NCBI RefSeq assembly: GCF_024199985.1
Contig: NZ_JANARS010000007.1
Coordinates: 62,001-126,000 of the forward strand
Direction of reading: 5' to 3'
Length of the DNA stretch: 64,000 nt
Origin: Nocardioides pinisoli
GTDB taxonomy: Bacteria; Actinomycetota; Actinomycetes; Propionibacteriales; Nocardioidaceae
The first letter of the stretch is position 1; every line of letters starts with the position of its first letter. A program made the translations under genes and the position numbers. This document shows, piece by piece, positions 1 to 10,045 of the stretch. Under the pieces are notes generated by a model that was not told the origin of the DNA, ran no database searches, and saw only the letters and a list, made by a program, of their open reading frames with translations.

Positions 1-203
1 GGGTGGTCGGCCAGGCGCGCCATCGCGTTGGCCTCGGCGGTGAAGAGGTACTTCTCGCGGTCGGTCAGCGGGACGTCGGGACGCACGACCTTGACCGCGA
101 CGCGCTGGCGCGGCCACTGCTGCTCGTAGAGGAAGACGTCGGCGAAGCCGCCGCTGCCCAGGTGCTCGACGAACGCGAACCCCGGGATGACAGGTGCGCT
201 CAC
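1..203 (-). CDS. Serine/threonine protein kinase, N-terminal part (cut by window edge)
   Basis: About 67 N-terminal residues are visible, starting at a GTG at 203. The glycine-rich loop LGSGGFADVF, the ATP-binding lysine in VAVKVV and an early alphaC glutamate (FTAEANAM) give the start of a eukaryotic-type (Hanks) protein kinase. The GTG overlaps the stop of the upstream FHA gene as GTGA, so the two are almost certainly one operon and probably work together: FHA domains bind phosphothreonine made by such kinases. The catalytic loop and any membrane or sensor domain lie outside the window. Confidence 0.85.
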   Translation of the reverse strand, partial: MSAPVIPGFAFVEHLGSGGFADVFLYEQQWPRQRVAVKVVRPDVPLTDREKYLFTAEANAMARLADH

Positions 204-1378
204 CGGGTGACCGCCCCCGCCTCGTAGCGGACGCTGTAGACGTGCGCCATGTCGAGCACCGTGCCCGGCTCGAGCACGTAGGCGTCACCGGGCCTCATGC
301 GCTCCGGGTCGCGACCCGGGGGAGCGATCGTGGTGCCGCCGCGACTGTCGAGGTCACGGGCGATGACGTCCCAGCCGTCGAGCTCGATGTGGAGGTGCCG
401 GCGCGACACGAAGGAGTGGTCGGACGGCAGGTGGACCAGGTGCGGCCAGTCGGTGCTGCCCTCGGCCGGCGCGGGCTTGCGGCCCAGGATCACGCCCCGG
501 TCGAGCGGGACGACCTCACCGGTGGGCAGTCGCAGCCCACCCAGGGCCGGCCGGTCCAGCCGCCGCGGCTCCTGCGGGGCAACGCGCTGGTGGCAGACCC
601 GGCACTGCGGCGAGATGGGCGGAGTGAGGTGGCCCAGCGGACAACTGACGGCCAGCACCGTCGGAGCAGTGCTGTGGCTGAGGTGCGCCGGTCGCAGCGA
701 CGTGGCGCCGTCGTGGTCGTCGGGCGCCGGTGCGGGGGTCGGTGACGCCGGGGGGCGGATCGTGGTGTGCGCCCCCTCCTCGATGCGCTGCATCATCAGC
801 GGGTCGGGCTCGGAGGTGTCGACCAGGGCTCCCGTGTCCTCGACCGGCCTCCGCAGGCGGGTGCGCGGAGGAGGTCCGTCGGGACCCTTGGCGGCCAGGA
901 TGGCGTCGGGGATCCCGTCGATGAGAGCGGTCGTCGGCGCCGGCGGCGGGGTCTCCTGGAGGCGGTGCGCCGGCGCGGTGCGGGCTGTGACCGGCGTGAG
1001 CTCGACCCGGTCGGCGGCGACCACCCCGCCCACCAGGCGCCGGGTGGCCACCAGGCTGTCGGGGTCGGCGCCCGCGTCCAGGCTCAGCACCCGTGCGGGA
1101 CCGGCGAGGCGTACGTGACCGGCTCCGCGGGACAGCGTCGTCGACGCGCCGGACGTGAAGTCGACGAGCGCGAGACCGGGCGGGTCGCCCTCGAACGCCT
1201 TCTCGGCGATCGCCAGCACCCGCTCGGCGACGCTCGCCCCGGACGGCGCGGTCAGCGTGACGGCGTCCCAGATCTCCTGGACGACCCGCTCGTCGCCGGG
1301 GTCGGTCAGCAGCACCCAGTGCGCGCCACTGCCGACGAGCACACCAGCCCCACTGGCGTACCGCGCTTCCACGATCAA
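200..1378 (-). CDS. FHA domain protein with zinc-ribbon-like linker
   Basis: The C-terminal ~110 residues form a forkhead-associated domain: GVILGRKP, a conserved SRRH-type segment (SFVSRRHLHIEL), then DLDSRGGT. Such domains bind phosphothreonine peptides. Before it is a Cys pair motif (CPLGH...CRVCH) that looks like a small zinc ribbon, and a long Pro/Ala/Thr-rich linker. The N-terminal part (VEARYASGAGVLVGSGAHWVLL) is an uncharacterised beta-rich region. I chose TTG at 1378 because a GAGGGGAG ribosome site lies 6 nt upstream; ATG at 1423 is the alternative. It is transcribed away from the giant Ig protein gene and overlaps the kinase gene by 4 bp. Likely an adaptor or substrate of that kinase (inference). 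Confidence 0.82.
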   Translation of the reverse strand: MIVEARYASGAGVLVGSGAHWVLLTDPGDERVVQEIWDAVTLTAPSGASVAERVLAIAEKAFEGDPPGLALVDFTSGASTTLSRGAGHVRLAGPARVLSLDAGADPDSLVATRRLVGGVVAADRVELTPVTARTAPAHRLQETPPPAPTTALIDGIPDAILAAKGPDGPPPRTRLRRPVEDTGALVDTSEPDPLMMQRIEEGAHTTIRPPASPTPAPAPDDHDGATSLRPAHLSHSTAPTVLAVSCPLGHLTPPISPQCRVCHQRVAPQEPRRLDRPALGGLRLPTGEVVPLDRGVILGRKPAPAEGSTDWPHLVHLPSDHSFVSRRHLHIELDGWDVIARDLDSRGGTTIAPPGRDPERMRPGDAYVLEPGTVLDMAHVYSVRYEAGAVTR

Positions 1379-1463
1379 CGTCGGCTCCCCTCGTACACGC
1401 CCAACGGCTCCATCATCACCCATCACGCCTGTCCCGCGCACGTGGTCGGGATTTGTCGGGAAC

Positions 1464-1493
1464 TTGTCCGAACCTCTGCCACATACATACGCT
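1464..1493 (+). promoter_or_regulatory. Candidate promoter of the giant Ig/Fn3 gene
   Basis: TTGTCC (1464-1469) and TACGCT (1488-1493) are separated by 18 nt, matching the actinobacterial housekeeping pattern TTGnCn/TAnnnT. The predicted transcript would start near 1500 and have a leader of about 50 nt with AAGGGGG before the GTG at 1549. No experimental support. Confidence 0.4.
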
Positions 1494-1548
1494 CCTCCCG
1501 GGTGAGTGCGGCGGGCGTACCTCATCCGTGGGGCCAAGGGGGACTGGC

Positions 1549-4500
1549 GTGGCACGTGTGACTGCTCTGCGTCGACACCGGGCAGGCATCGCCTCCGGCG
1601 TCGCGCTGGCAATCGCATCCACCGCCGTCGTCGTCTACGCCGTGTCGGCCGACGGGTACAAGAAGCACGAGGCCGAGCTCAACGACGGCGGCGTGTGGGT
1701 CGTCAACGGCAAGAAGGGCTGGTCCGGCCGCCTCAACAAGCCGATCAACCAGCTCGACGGCGTCGTGCCGGGCGACAACGGCAAGGCGCGCCTCGACGTG
1801 GTGCAGGACGGCGCGGCCGTCGTCACCCTCGACGCCGGCACCAGCCGCGGACAGGTCATCGAGACCAGTCGGCTCGAGGCCCAGGACGGCGGCTCCGCCG
1901 CGATCCCGGTCACCGGTGACGTCGCCATGGCCGGTGGCACGCTCGCCACGGCGGACGCGGAGACCGGCGAGGTGTGGGCCGTCCGCTACGACGACCAGCT
2001 CGGCAAGCCGCTGGTCAGCGCCGTCGACCGCCAGGCCGAGCCACTGGCCGAGGCCGGCGAGGGGGCTGCCCTGACGGTCAGCCAGGCGGGGACGGTCGTG
2101 GTGACCTCCACCGAGGAGGGCACCGTCACGACGCTGGCCCCCACCGACGCCGGCTTCCGCAAGCCCCGCGCCCGCGACCTCCCCGGCGACGCGGGCCAGG
2201 TGTCCGACGTGACCACGGTGGGCGAGCGCATCGTCACCCTCGACGCCGATGCCGGAGTGCTCGGGGTCGTCGACGGTCCCACCGTCTCCGTCCCTCCCGG
2301 CAGCAGGCTCCAGCAGGCGGGACCCGCCCACGACACGGTGCTGGTGGGTGCCCCGGACGGGCTCCTGGCCGTGGACCTCGAGTCCGGCGACGTCACGACC
2401 GTCTCCGACAGGTCCGGCAACCCCGTCGAGCCGGTCCGCCTCGGGGCGTGCGCGTTCGGCGCCTGGTCCGGTGGTCGCGGCGCCGTGGCCGTGCAGTGCG
2501 GGTCGCAGGACGTCAACGAGAAGGGCCTCGGCGGCGACGCGACCAGCCTGGCGTTCCGGGTCAACCGCGGCGAGATCGTCCTCAACGACGCCAACAGCGG
2601 CACCGTCTGGGACGTGCAGCAGGACAAGCCGGTCCGGATCGACAACTGGGAAGCCTTCACGTCGAAGAAGAAGAACAAGGACGACGACGAGGAGAACGAG
2701 AACCAGAGCGAGGCCGACCGCCGCCCGCCCCGCGCCAAGCCCGACTCCTACGGCGTCCGCGCCGGGCGGACGACCGTGCTCCACCCGCTCGACAACGACT
2801 CGGCCCCGGAGGGCCGGCTGCTGAGCATCGTCGACGTGGACCAGCCGTCGGGCGGCGCCCGCGTCGAGATCAGCCCCGACGGCCAGACGCTGGTCCTCCA
2901 GATGCCCCAGGACGCACGGCCCGCCCGGTTCGACTACTTCATCGACGACGGCCGCAACGGCCTGTCCGCCAACGCCACCGTCGACGTCGAGGTGCGCGGC
3001 AGCGTGCAGAACGAGGCCCCCACGGTGCGCGAGGGTTGGAAGAAGCCGACCTACAAGGTGCCGCACCGGGGCGAGCTGGCCGTCCCCGTGCTCGCCGACT
3101 GGCGGGACGACCGCGACGGCGACACCCTGCTCCTCGACTCCGCGAAGGCCGTGGGCGGCGAGGAGACCGGGGCCACCGCCCGCACCACCGCGGACGGCCG
3201 GATCCGGTTCACCGCTCCGTCTGGCGCGGCCGACGGGCCACAGATCGTCCGCGTGGAGTTCGCCGTCACCGACGGTCGCTCGGCGCCGGTCCCGAAGTCG
3301 ATGAGCTTCCAGGTCCAGGCGCCCAAGGACCAGAAGGCCTACGCCCCGCAGGCCGAGCCCGACGTCGTACGTGGTGAGGTCGGCAAGCCGATCAAGATCC
3401 GGCCGCTGCTCAACGACCTGCCCGGCTCGGACCCCAACGCCCCCGACGCCGAGCTGTCCCTGGGCGGCAAGGTGCCGCAGCAGCCCAACGCCAAGGTGGT
3501 GACCGACCTCGACGCCGGCCAGCTCACGTTCACCGGCGAGCGGGCAGGCACCTACTTCCTCAGCTATGACGCGGGCTTCGGCAACGCGCCGCTCGACCAG
3601 GGCACCATCCGGGTCGACGTGCGGGCGCGCCCCAAGCGGGCCGCGGAGCCCATCGCCATGCCCGACACCCTCACCGTCTTCGGGCAGGCGCCGGGCATCG
3701 TCGACGTGCTGGCCAACGACCTCGACCCGGCGGGCGGGCTGCTGGTCGTGCAACGGGCCGTCGGGGACCGCGCCGGCCAGCTCGACGTCGCGATCGTCGA
3801 CGGACGCTGGTTGCGCATCTCGGCGTCCGGGCCCGACCTCGCGCCGGTGACGCAGACCGTGTCCTACACGATCAGCAACGGCACCAGCTCGGGCGTCAGC
3901 GGGGAGGTGGTGGTCACCCAGCGGCCGGCGCCGGTCGACAACACCCCCATCACGGTCTCCGACAAGGTCGTCGTGCGAGCGGGCGGCTCGGTGGCGGCGC
4001 CCGTGCTCGACAACGACGTCTCCCCGGCCGGCGACCGGTTGACCCTGCTGAGCAACGTGTCGAGCAGCGACACCCCGGGCCAGCTCCCGGTGGTCGCCCC
4101 CATCGACGTCACGGGCGACGTCGGCAAGGCCTTCGTGACCGGACGGGTGGTCCGCTACGTCGCGCCCGACGACGTCGAGGAGCGCGACACCTACACCGTC
4201 ACCTACGTCGCCCAGAACCTCGAGGGCAGGCGGGCCGACGGCACCCTCAAGGTGACCGTCGTGCCGGCCGACGACCCCAACGACGCGCCCGAGCCGCCGA
4301 CGCTGGAGGGCCGGGTCGTCTCCGGCGACGTCGTCAAGGTCCGCGTGCCCGGGGTCGGGGTCGACCGCAACGGAGACCCGGTCACCGTCACCGGCATCAC
4401 GTCCGCCCCTCGCCTCGGCCGGATCGAGGCCGTCGGGGGCAACTTCCTCGAGTACCAGGCCTATCCGCGCACGGCCGGCACCGACGAGTTCACCTACTCC

Positions 4501-7500
4501 GTCGTCGACTCCCAGGGCGCCTTCGCGACCGGCACGGTCCGCATCGCCGTCGTCGGGCTGGGGCAGCCCCAGCCGCCACTGGCCGTCGAGGACCGGCTCA
4601 CGGTCGAGCCGGGGCGTACGGCGACCTTCGACCCGCTCGCCAACGACTTCATCGCCTCCGGCGACTCGGTCGAGGTCGAGATCCTCGACGGCCCGGACGG
4701 CGCCCGCCTCGACCCCGAGACCAACCTGGTCAAGGTCCCGGCACCCGACTCGGCGAAGGCACCACCGACCGTGCTCGTCTACCGGGTCACCAACGGCATC
4801 GACGAGTCGCGATCGACGATGACGCTGACCACGGCCGACGACTACGACAACCCGCCGATCGTCTACGACGCCTTCGGCCGGGCCGACGACAGCGGGAGCG
4901 TCGTCGTGGACGTCCTGGACGGCGCCTACGACCCCGACGGGGCGGTCGAGGACCTCGAGGTGGTCGAGGTCTCCGGCGATCCGTCGGCCCGCGTGGTCGA
5001 CGGATCGCAGGTACGCGCCGACCGTGGCGAGGCCCCGAAGGTGCTTCCCTTCCAGGTCCGCGACGCCGACGGCGCGACGGCTGTCGCCTCCGTCTACATC
5101 CCGCCCACGGGCGACGGGCTTCCCTACGTCCTCCCCGGGTCGCTCATCGAGCTCGACTCCGGGGAGAGCACGACGGGCAAGGTCTCCGACTACATCGCCG
5201 CCCCCGACGGCGGCAAGGTGCGCCTCGCGTCCGGCCGTCGCTCGTGGTCCGCCTCGCCCACCGCCCTGACCGTCGGTCCGGACGGCGACAACCGGTTCAC
5301 GCTGTCGGCGCAGGCCGGCTTCCGGGGGCCCGGCTCGGTCCTCGTCGAGGTCACCACCGCCACCGACGCCAGCGGCAACGAGGACGCCACGACGACCGAC
5401 GACGGCGTCACGGCCATCCTCTCCATCCCGGTGGTGGTGGGTGACGACACACCGTCGCTCGAGTGCCCCACCAGCGTGATCCCGATGTCGGCCGGCCAGC
5501 GCTACGACCTCGACATCGCGACGTACTGCACGGTCTTCACCGTCGACCCCCGGGACGCCGTCGGCCTCGACTTCACCGCCGAGTGGAGCCAGGCCGTCGA
5601 CGGTGTGGAGCTCGGCGGCCCAGCGGGCTCCGTCGTGACCGTCACCGCCTCCGACGACGTCACCGAGGGCGGCGAGGCCGTGCTGACCGTGCGCGCCGGC
5701 GACAGCAACGCCCAGGTGGTGCGGTTCCAGCTGGACAAGGCCCCGCCGCCGCGTCTCAACCCGATCCGCGTCGAGACGATGGAAGCCGGGCAGAGCCGCA
5801 CCTACGACATGGCCGCCTACCTCCAGGCAGGTGTCGCCAACCCCGATCCCACCATCGTGCAGGTGCAGAACACCGGCACCCCCGGGGTCCGGGCGAGCGT
5901 CAACGGCGGCCGGCTGACGCTCACCGCCGACCGCGACACGCGTGGCGCCGAGGCCAGCTTCCGGCTGGTCGTCAGCGACGTCGACGACAGCGACCCGCCG
6001 TCCTCGCGCACGGCCGAGGGCCGCATCCAGTTCCGGGTCATCGGCACGCCGTCGGCGCCCGGTGAGCCCCGCCCCTACCCGCTGTCCGACGAGGTCGGCA
6101 CCATCAAGATGGGCTGGGCCCCGCCCGACGACGACGGGGGCGCTCCGGTCACCCACTACGTGGTGCGGGAGGAGAAGACCGACGCCCGGCAGCGGTGCGA
6201 CACCAACGAGTGCGTCTTCCGCAAGCTCAAGACCGGCGGCAACTACAGCTTCCGCGTGCAGGCGGTGAACCGCGTCGGCGGCAGCGCGTGGAGCAACCTG
6301 TCCCGCTCCGCCCGGGCCGACACCCAGCCCGGCCGGGTGCAGAACATCCGGATGGCCGGCCGGGACGACGGCCAGATCACCATCGCCTGGGACAAGCCGT
6401 CCACCAACACCTCGAGGATCCTCGACTACACGATCACGTGGCCCGGCGGCCCGACCGCGGTCGTGCCCGGCAACCAGCTGAGCTACACCGCCCTCGGCCT
6501 GGACAACAACGACCGTTACGTCTTCACCATCAAGGCCCAGAACCAGGTGGGCTACTCGCTGCCGCGCTCCTCGACGGAGATGCAGCCGCTCGGCACGCCG
6601 CCGGCACCCGCGGCCCCGGCGCTGACCGACCTCGAGTCCGGCGCCAACCAGACCAACATCCGGATCGCCTGGCAGGCAGTGCTGCCCGAGGGCCCCGGAC
6701 CCACCGTGTACACGGTCAGCTACTCCAACGGCGTGACCGCGGGGGTGGTGCCCGGCTGCCAGCGCCTTGCGTCATTGACCTGCACCCACGCCGGCGTGCC
6801 CTACGACGGCCTCACCTACACCTACACCGTCGTCGCCGCCAACCAGCCGGGTGACCAGCCCGGCAAGCGCTCGCAGCCGAGCGCGGGCACCTCGATCGAG
6901 GCCGTGGGGCGCCCGGCAGCCTGGGGCGCCTTCGACGTCTACGCCACCGGCAACAGCCAGGAGGCGGAGGTCAGGTACACCGTGCCGGACTCCCGCGGTG
7001 ACGTGAGCAAGGTCGACATCCTCGTGGCGGGAGGAGTGGTCCGCACGATCCCGCAGCAGACCGGCACCACCACCCAGCGGATCCCCACCCCCAGCAACGA
7101 GCAGGCCTACCCGGTCCAGCTCCGCGTGTGCAACGAGGACGCGCCGGTCGGCTGCACCCTGAGCGCGGTGCAGAACGTGCAGAGCTTCGGCCGCCTCGAC
7201 GACGCCCTGGGGTCGGTCCAGCCGATCGTCAACGGCAAGTCGATCCAGTGGGTGATCACGGGCACGAGCAACGGCGACCCGGCCGTGCTCGAGTACGAGA
7301 TCCGCAACAAGGGCGGCGGGGGCACGGGGACCCAACGGTTCCGACCCACGGGAGTGGGCTCGTTCAGCTTCACCACCCCGGCGTTCAGCACTGAGAACTG
7401 GGCCCAGGAGCAGGAGATCTTCGTCGCGATCGGCGACGACGCGCCCGGTGATCGCGGTCAGGACTCGGGGTCGAACAGGGTCACCTCTGCGCCGCCGCCC

Positions 7501-7818
7501 CCGCCGACCGTCAGTATCAGTCGTGGTGACCGCTGCCAGGACGACACCGAAGGGATGCCGGCGTGCGCCACTGTCGCCGAGCCGAAGTGCACCGCCGACT
7601 CGTGCGCCATGGCAGTGTTGACCCTCAGGTTTGCGGAGGGGACGGCGACCAACTGGAACTGTGACTTCGACAAGTTCTGGCCGCGGCGCTCGAAGAGCGG
7701 CTCGGGCGACTTCTCCGGCCAGGTCGACGCCTACTACGCGTCGGGGGAGCAGGTCGTCGGCAACTGCAGCTTCGCCGGTGGTCTGGGCAAGGTCGTCTTC
7801 GACACGACATTCCCCTAG
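1549..7818 (+). CDS. Giant membrane-tethered Ig-like/fibronectin type III protein (2089 aa)
   Basis: Residues ~12-33 form one hydrophobic segment that should anchor or export the protein. Residues ~35-370 are beta-rich with repeated short strands, perhaps a propeller. A charged linker follows (~372-395, KKKNKDDDEENEN). Then come tandem cadherin-like/bacterial Ig modules, recognised by repeated D(S/T/K)..V..G and LxNDxxP motifs (for example near residues 395, 595, 698, 797, 913, 1007, 1101). Three fibronectin III modules start near 1501, 1593 and 1684. The last ~100 residues hold six cysteines. The start is GTG with AAGGGGG upstream; earlier in-frame starts lack a ribosome site. It leads an operon-like row with MoxR, DUF58 and a transglutaminase-like gene. 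Likely a long cell-surface rod; ligand unknown. Confidence 0.8.
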   Translation: MARVTALRRHRAGIASGVALAIASTAVVVYAVSADGYKKHEAELNDGGVWVVNGKKGWSGRLNKPINQLDGVVPGDNGKARLDVVQDGAAVVTLDAGTSRGQVIETSRLEAQDGGSAAIPVTGDVAMAGGTLATADAETGEVWAVRYDDQLGKPLVSAVDRQAEPLAEAGEGAALTVSQAGTVVVTSTEEGTVTTLAPTDAGFRKPRARDLPGDAGQVSDVTTVGERIVTLDADAGVLGVVDGPTVSVPPGSRLQQAGPAHDTVLVGAPDGLLAVDLESGDVTTVSDRSGNPVEPVRLGACAFGAWSGGRGAVAVQCGSQDVNEKGLGGDATSLAFRVNRGEIVLNDANSGTVWDVQQDKPVRIDNWEAFTSKKKNKDDDEENENQSEADRRPPRAKPDSYGVRAGRTTVLHPLDNDSAPEGRLLSIVDVDQPSGGARVEISPDGQTLVLQMPQDARPARFDYFIDDGRNGLSANATVDVEVRGSVQNEAPTVREGWKKPTYKVPHRGELAVPVLADWRDDRDGDTLLLDSAKAVGGEETGATARTTADGRIRFTAPSGAADGPQIVRVEFAVTDGRSAPVPKSMSFQVQAPKDQKAYAPQAEPDVVRGEVGKPIKIRPLLNDLPGSDPNAPDAELSLGGKVPQQPNAKVVTDLDAGQLTFTGERAGTYFLSYDAGFGNAPLDQGTIRVDVRARPKRAAEPIAMPDTLTVFGQAPGIVDVLANDLDPAGGLLVVQRAVGDRAGQLDVAIVDGRWLRISASGPDLAPVTQTVSYTISNGTSSGVSGEVVVTQRPAPVDNTPITVSDKVVVRAGGSVAAPVLDNDVSPAGDRLTLLSNVSSSDTPGQLPVVAPIDVTGDVGKAFVTGRVVRYVAPDDVEERDTYTVTYVAQNLEGRRADGTLKVTVVPADDPNDAPEPPTLEGRVVSGDVVKVRVPGVGVDRNGDPVTVTGITSAPRLGRIEAVGGNFLEYQAYPRTAGTDEFTYSVVDSQGAFATGTVRIAVVGLGQPQPPLAVEDRLTVEPGRTATFDPLANDFIASGDSVEVEILDGPDGARLDPETNLVKVPAPDSAKAPPTVLVYRVTNGIDESRSTMTLTTADDYDNPPIVYDAFGRADDSGSVVVDVLDGAYDPDGAVEDLEVVEVSGDPSARVVDGSQVRADRGEAPKVLPFQVRDADGATAVASVYIPPTGDGLPYVLPGSLIELDSGESTTGKVSDYIAAPDGGKVRLASGRRSWSASPTALTVGPDGDNRFTLSAQAGFRGPGSVLVEVTTATDASGNEDATTTDDGVTAILSIPVVVGDDTPSLECPTSVIPMSAGQRYDLDIATYCTVFTVDPRDAVGLDFTAEWSQAVDGVELGGPAGSVVTVTASDDVTEGGEAVLTVRAGDSNAQVVRFQLDKAPPPRLNPIRVETMEAGQSRTYDMAAYLQAGVANPDPTIVQVQNTGTPGVRASVNGGRLTLTADRDTRGAEASFRLVVSDVDDSDPPSSRTAEGRIQFRVIGTPSAPGEPRPYPLSDEVGTIKMGWAPPDDDGGAPVTHYVVREEKTDARQRCDTNECVFRKLKTGGNYSFRVQAVNRVGGSAWSNLSRSARADTQPGRVQNIRMAGRDDGQITIAWDKPSTNTSRILDYTITWPGGPTAVVPGNQLSYTALGLDNNDRYVFTIKAQNQVGYSLPRSSTEMQPLGTPPAPAAPALTDLESGANQTNIRIAWQAVLPEGPGPTVYTVSYSNGVTAGVVPGCQRLASLTCTHAGVPYDGLTYTYTVVAANQPGDQPGKRSQPSAGTSIEAVGRPAAWGAFDVYATGNSQEAEVRYTVPDSRGDVSKVDILVAGGVVRTIPQQTGTTTQRIPTPSNEQAYPVQLRVCNEDAPVGCTLSAVQNVQSFGRLDDALGSVQPIVNGKSIQWVITGTSNGDPAVLEYEIRNKGGGGTGTQRFRPTGVGSFSFTTPAFSTENWAQEQEIFVAIGDDAPGDRGQDSGSNRVTSAPPPPPTVSISRGDRCQDDTEGMPACATVAEPKCTADSCAMAVLTLRFAEGTATNWNCDFDKFWPRRSKSGSGDFSGQVDAYYASGEQVVGNCSFAGGLGKVVFDTTFP

Positions 7819-7875
7819 CGCCGCGGAGCGCGACCCCCCACGCCTCGATCGATCCCACACCACCAGGAGCACCTC

Positions 7876-8847
7876 TTGACGATCAGCCACGAACAGGCCG
7901 AGTGGTTCAAGTCGACCTTCGACCAGCTCACCGACAACATGGAGAAGGCCGTTCTCGGCAAGCGCCACGTCGTCCGGCTCGCGCTGACCTGCCTGCTCTC
8001 GGAGGGGCACGTCCTGCTCGAGGACTTCCCCGGCACCGGCAAGACGATGCTGGCCAGGGCACTCGCCAACACCGTGCAGGGAAGCCACGCCCGCATCCAG
8101 TTCACGCCTGACCTGCTGCCGTCCGACGTCACCGGCGTCACGGTCTACGACCAGCACAAGGGCACGTTCGAGTTCCACCCGGGGCCGATCTTCCACACGA
8201 TCGTGCTGGCCGACGAGATCAACCGGGCCTCGCCCAAGACGCAGTCGGCGCTGCTCGAGGTGATGGAGGAGGGCCGGGTCACCGTCGACGGCGTCGCACA
8301 CCCGGTCGGCAGGCCGTTCCTCGTCATCGCGACGCAGAACCCCATCGAGCAGGCGGGCACCTACCGCCTCCCCGAGGCGCAGCTGGACCGCTTCCTCATG
8401 AAGACCTCGGTCGGCTACCCCGATCGTCAGGCCACCGTCGAGCTGCTCAACAACGCTGCCGTCCGCGACCGCGCCTCCCTGGTCACCCCGGTGATCACCG
8501 CTGCCACGATCGCGCAGATGAGCGGCCTGGCCGACGAGGTCTACGTCGACCCGGCCGTCATCGGCTACGTCGCCGAGCTGGCCGAGGAGTCGCGCCGGCA
8601 GCCGCACGTCAAGCTCGGGCTCTCGGCGCGCGGGTGCCTGGCGTTCGTCCGCGTCGCCAAGACGTGGGCCGCCGCCGACGGTCGCGACCACGTGGTCCCC
8701 GACGACATCAAGGACCTCGCCGAGCCCGTGCTCTCCCACCGCCTGCTGCTCGACGCCGAGGCGCAGTTCAGCGGCGTCGACGTGCAGACGGTCATCTCGC
8801 GCCTGCTGGACGCCGTCGCGCCGCCGACCGATCGCGTGGGGGCCTGA
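7876..8847 (+). CDS. MoxR-family AAA+ ATPase
   Basis: 323 residues. Walker A is at 51-58 (DFPGTGKT) and Walker B near 108-114 (VLADEINRA), followed by the typical sensor region VIATQNPIEQAGTY and a C-terminal lid domain. MoxR proteins are cytoplasmic chaperone-like ATPases thought to help assemble or activate partner complexes, usually with von Willebrand or DUF58 partners. The start is TTG at 7876 with AGGAGC 5 nt upstream. It sits between the giant Ig gene and DUF58, so these are its probable clients (inference from order and family habits). Confidence 0.93.
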   Translation: MTISHEQAEWFKSTFDQLTDNMEKAVLGKRHVVRLALTCLLSEGHVLLEDFPGTGKTMLARALANTVQGSHARIQFTPDLLPSDVTGVTVYDQHKGTFEFHPGPIFHTIVLADEINRASPKTQSALLEVMEEGRVTVDGVAHPVGRPFLVIATQNPIEQAGTYRLPEAQLDRFLMKTSVGYPDRQATVELLNNAAVRDRASLVTPVITAATIAQMSGLADEVYVDPAVIGYVAELAEESRRQPHVKLGLSARGCLAFVRVAKTWAAADGRDHVVPDDIKDLAEPVLSHRLLLDAEAQFSGVDVQTVISRLLDAVAPPTDRVGA

Positions 8848-8854
8848 CGCCTCG

Positions 8855-10045
8855 ATGGGGTCCATGCGGCAGCGGTTGAACGACGCGCTCGAGGTCATCA
8901 AGCCGATCGGCTGGCTGGTCCTCGGCCTCGGCCTGGGCGCGCTCCTGGTCGGCGTCGTCGCGCAGTGGCGTGAGCTGGCGGTCCTGGGCACGGGGTGCCT
9001 CCTGCTCGCGGTGCTCGCCCTGCCCTTCCTCCTCGGCCGGACGTCCGTGTCGGTCGACCTGCGGCTCCAGCCCGAGCGGGTGGCGGCGGGGGAGTCGGTC
9101 GCGGCCGGCGTGCTGGTGGTCAACCGCGCGTCGTCGCGCCTGGTCCCGACCACCCTGGAGGTCCCGGTCGGCTCGGCCGTCCACCGCTACGGCATCAGCT
9201 CGCTCGCTCCCGGGGCGACCCACGAGGAGTCGTTCACCATCCGGACCGAGCGTCGCGGCGTGATCGCGGTCGGGCCGGCGATGACCCGTCGGGGCGACCC
9301 GGTCGGCATCTTCTCCCGCGACGTGGTCTGGACCCCGGTGCGGGAGGTCCTGGTGCGCCCGCACCTCGTGCCCATGGAGTCCCTCGGCGCCGGCCTGCTG
9401 CGCGACCTCGAGGGAGTCTCGACCGACGCCGTCAGCCAGAGCGACCTCGCGTTCCACGCGCTGCGCGAGTACGTCCCCGGCGACGACCTGCGCCACATCC
9501 ACTGGCGCTCGTCGGCGAAGGTGATGGCCTCGACCGGTGAGTCCGCCCTGCTCGTGCGGCAGTACCTCGACACCCGGCGCAGCCACGCCACGATCGTGGT
9601 CGACGACCGGCTCGACTCCTGGTCGGACCCCGACGACTTCGAGACCGCGATGGCGGTGGCCGCGTCGATCGCGGTGCGAGCGGTGCTCGACGAGTTCGAC
9701 GTGTCCTTCGTGTGCGGTGGGCACGCCTCCTCCGGCGCCGACGGCCACCTCGCCCTCGACGCCGTGTGCCGGGCGGACTTCGGCGACCGCGGCCTGGTCG
9801 AGTCCGGGCGGCAGGCCAGCATGCTGGCGCCCGACACCAGCCTGGCCTTCTTCATCGGCGGGAGCGAGTCACCGTTCACCGACCTGCTGCGTGCGTCGGC
9901 GGCGTTCCCTCCCGAGGTGCGCCGCTTCGGCATCGTCGTCGAGCCCCACGGCAACAGCCGGGTGACCGAGACGGGCGGGCTTCCCGTGCTCCACCTCGCC
10001 GCCAAGGAGGACCTCGGCGGCCTCCTGCGCTGGAGCGTGCGATGA
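8855..10045 (+). CDS. DUF58 domain membrane protein
   Basis: 396 residues with two hydrophobic segments in the first ~62 residues and the DUF58 hallmark REYVPGDDLRHIHWR near residue 205. DUF58 proteins contain a vWA-like fold and are the standard partner of MoxR ATPases. The gene begins 7 nt after moxR (ATG 8855; a second ATG at 8864 is possible) and overlaps the following gene by ATGA. Beta-strand-rich sequence between the membrane segments and DUF58 may be extracytoplasmic. Its biochemical role is unknown in most bacteria. Confidence 0.9.
   Translation: MGSMRQRLNDALEVIKPIGWLVLGLGLGALLVGVVAQWRELAVLGTGCLLLAVLALPFLLGRTSVSVDLRLQPERVAAGESVAAGVLVVNRASSRLVPTTLEVPVGSAVHRYGISSLAPGATHEESFTIRTERRGVIAVGPAMTRRGDPVGIFSRDVVWTPVREVLVRPHLVPMESLGAGLLRDLEGVSTDAVSQSDLAFHALREYVPGDDLRHIHWRSSAKVMASTGESALLVRQYLDTRRSHATIVVDDRLDSWSDPDDFETAMAVAASIAVRAVLDEFDVSFVCGGHASSGADGHLALDAVCRADFGDRGLVESGRQASMLAPDTSLAFFIGGSESPFTDLLRASAAFPPEVRRFGIVVEPHGNSRVTETGGLPVLHLAAKEDLGGLLRWSVR

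Noticed and set aside
1522-6156. A 1544-codon open frame antisense to the giant Ig gene
   Set aside because: Composition is Arg/Gly/Val/Asp-rich with no domains and mirrors the codon bias of the sense gene; the sense frame has clear Ig and Fn3 modules.
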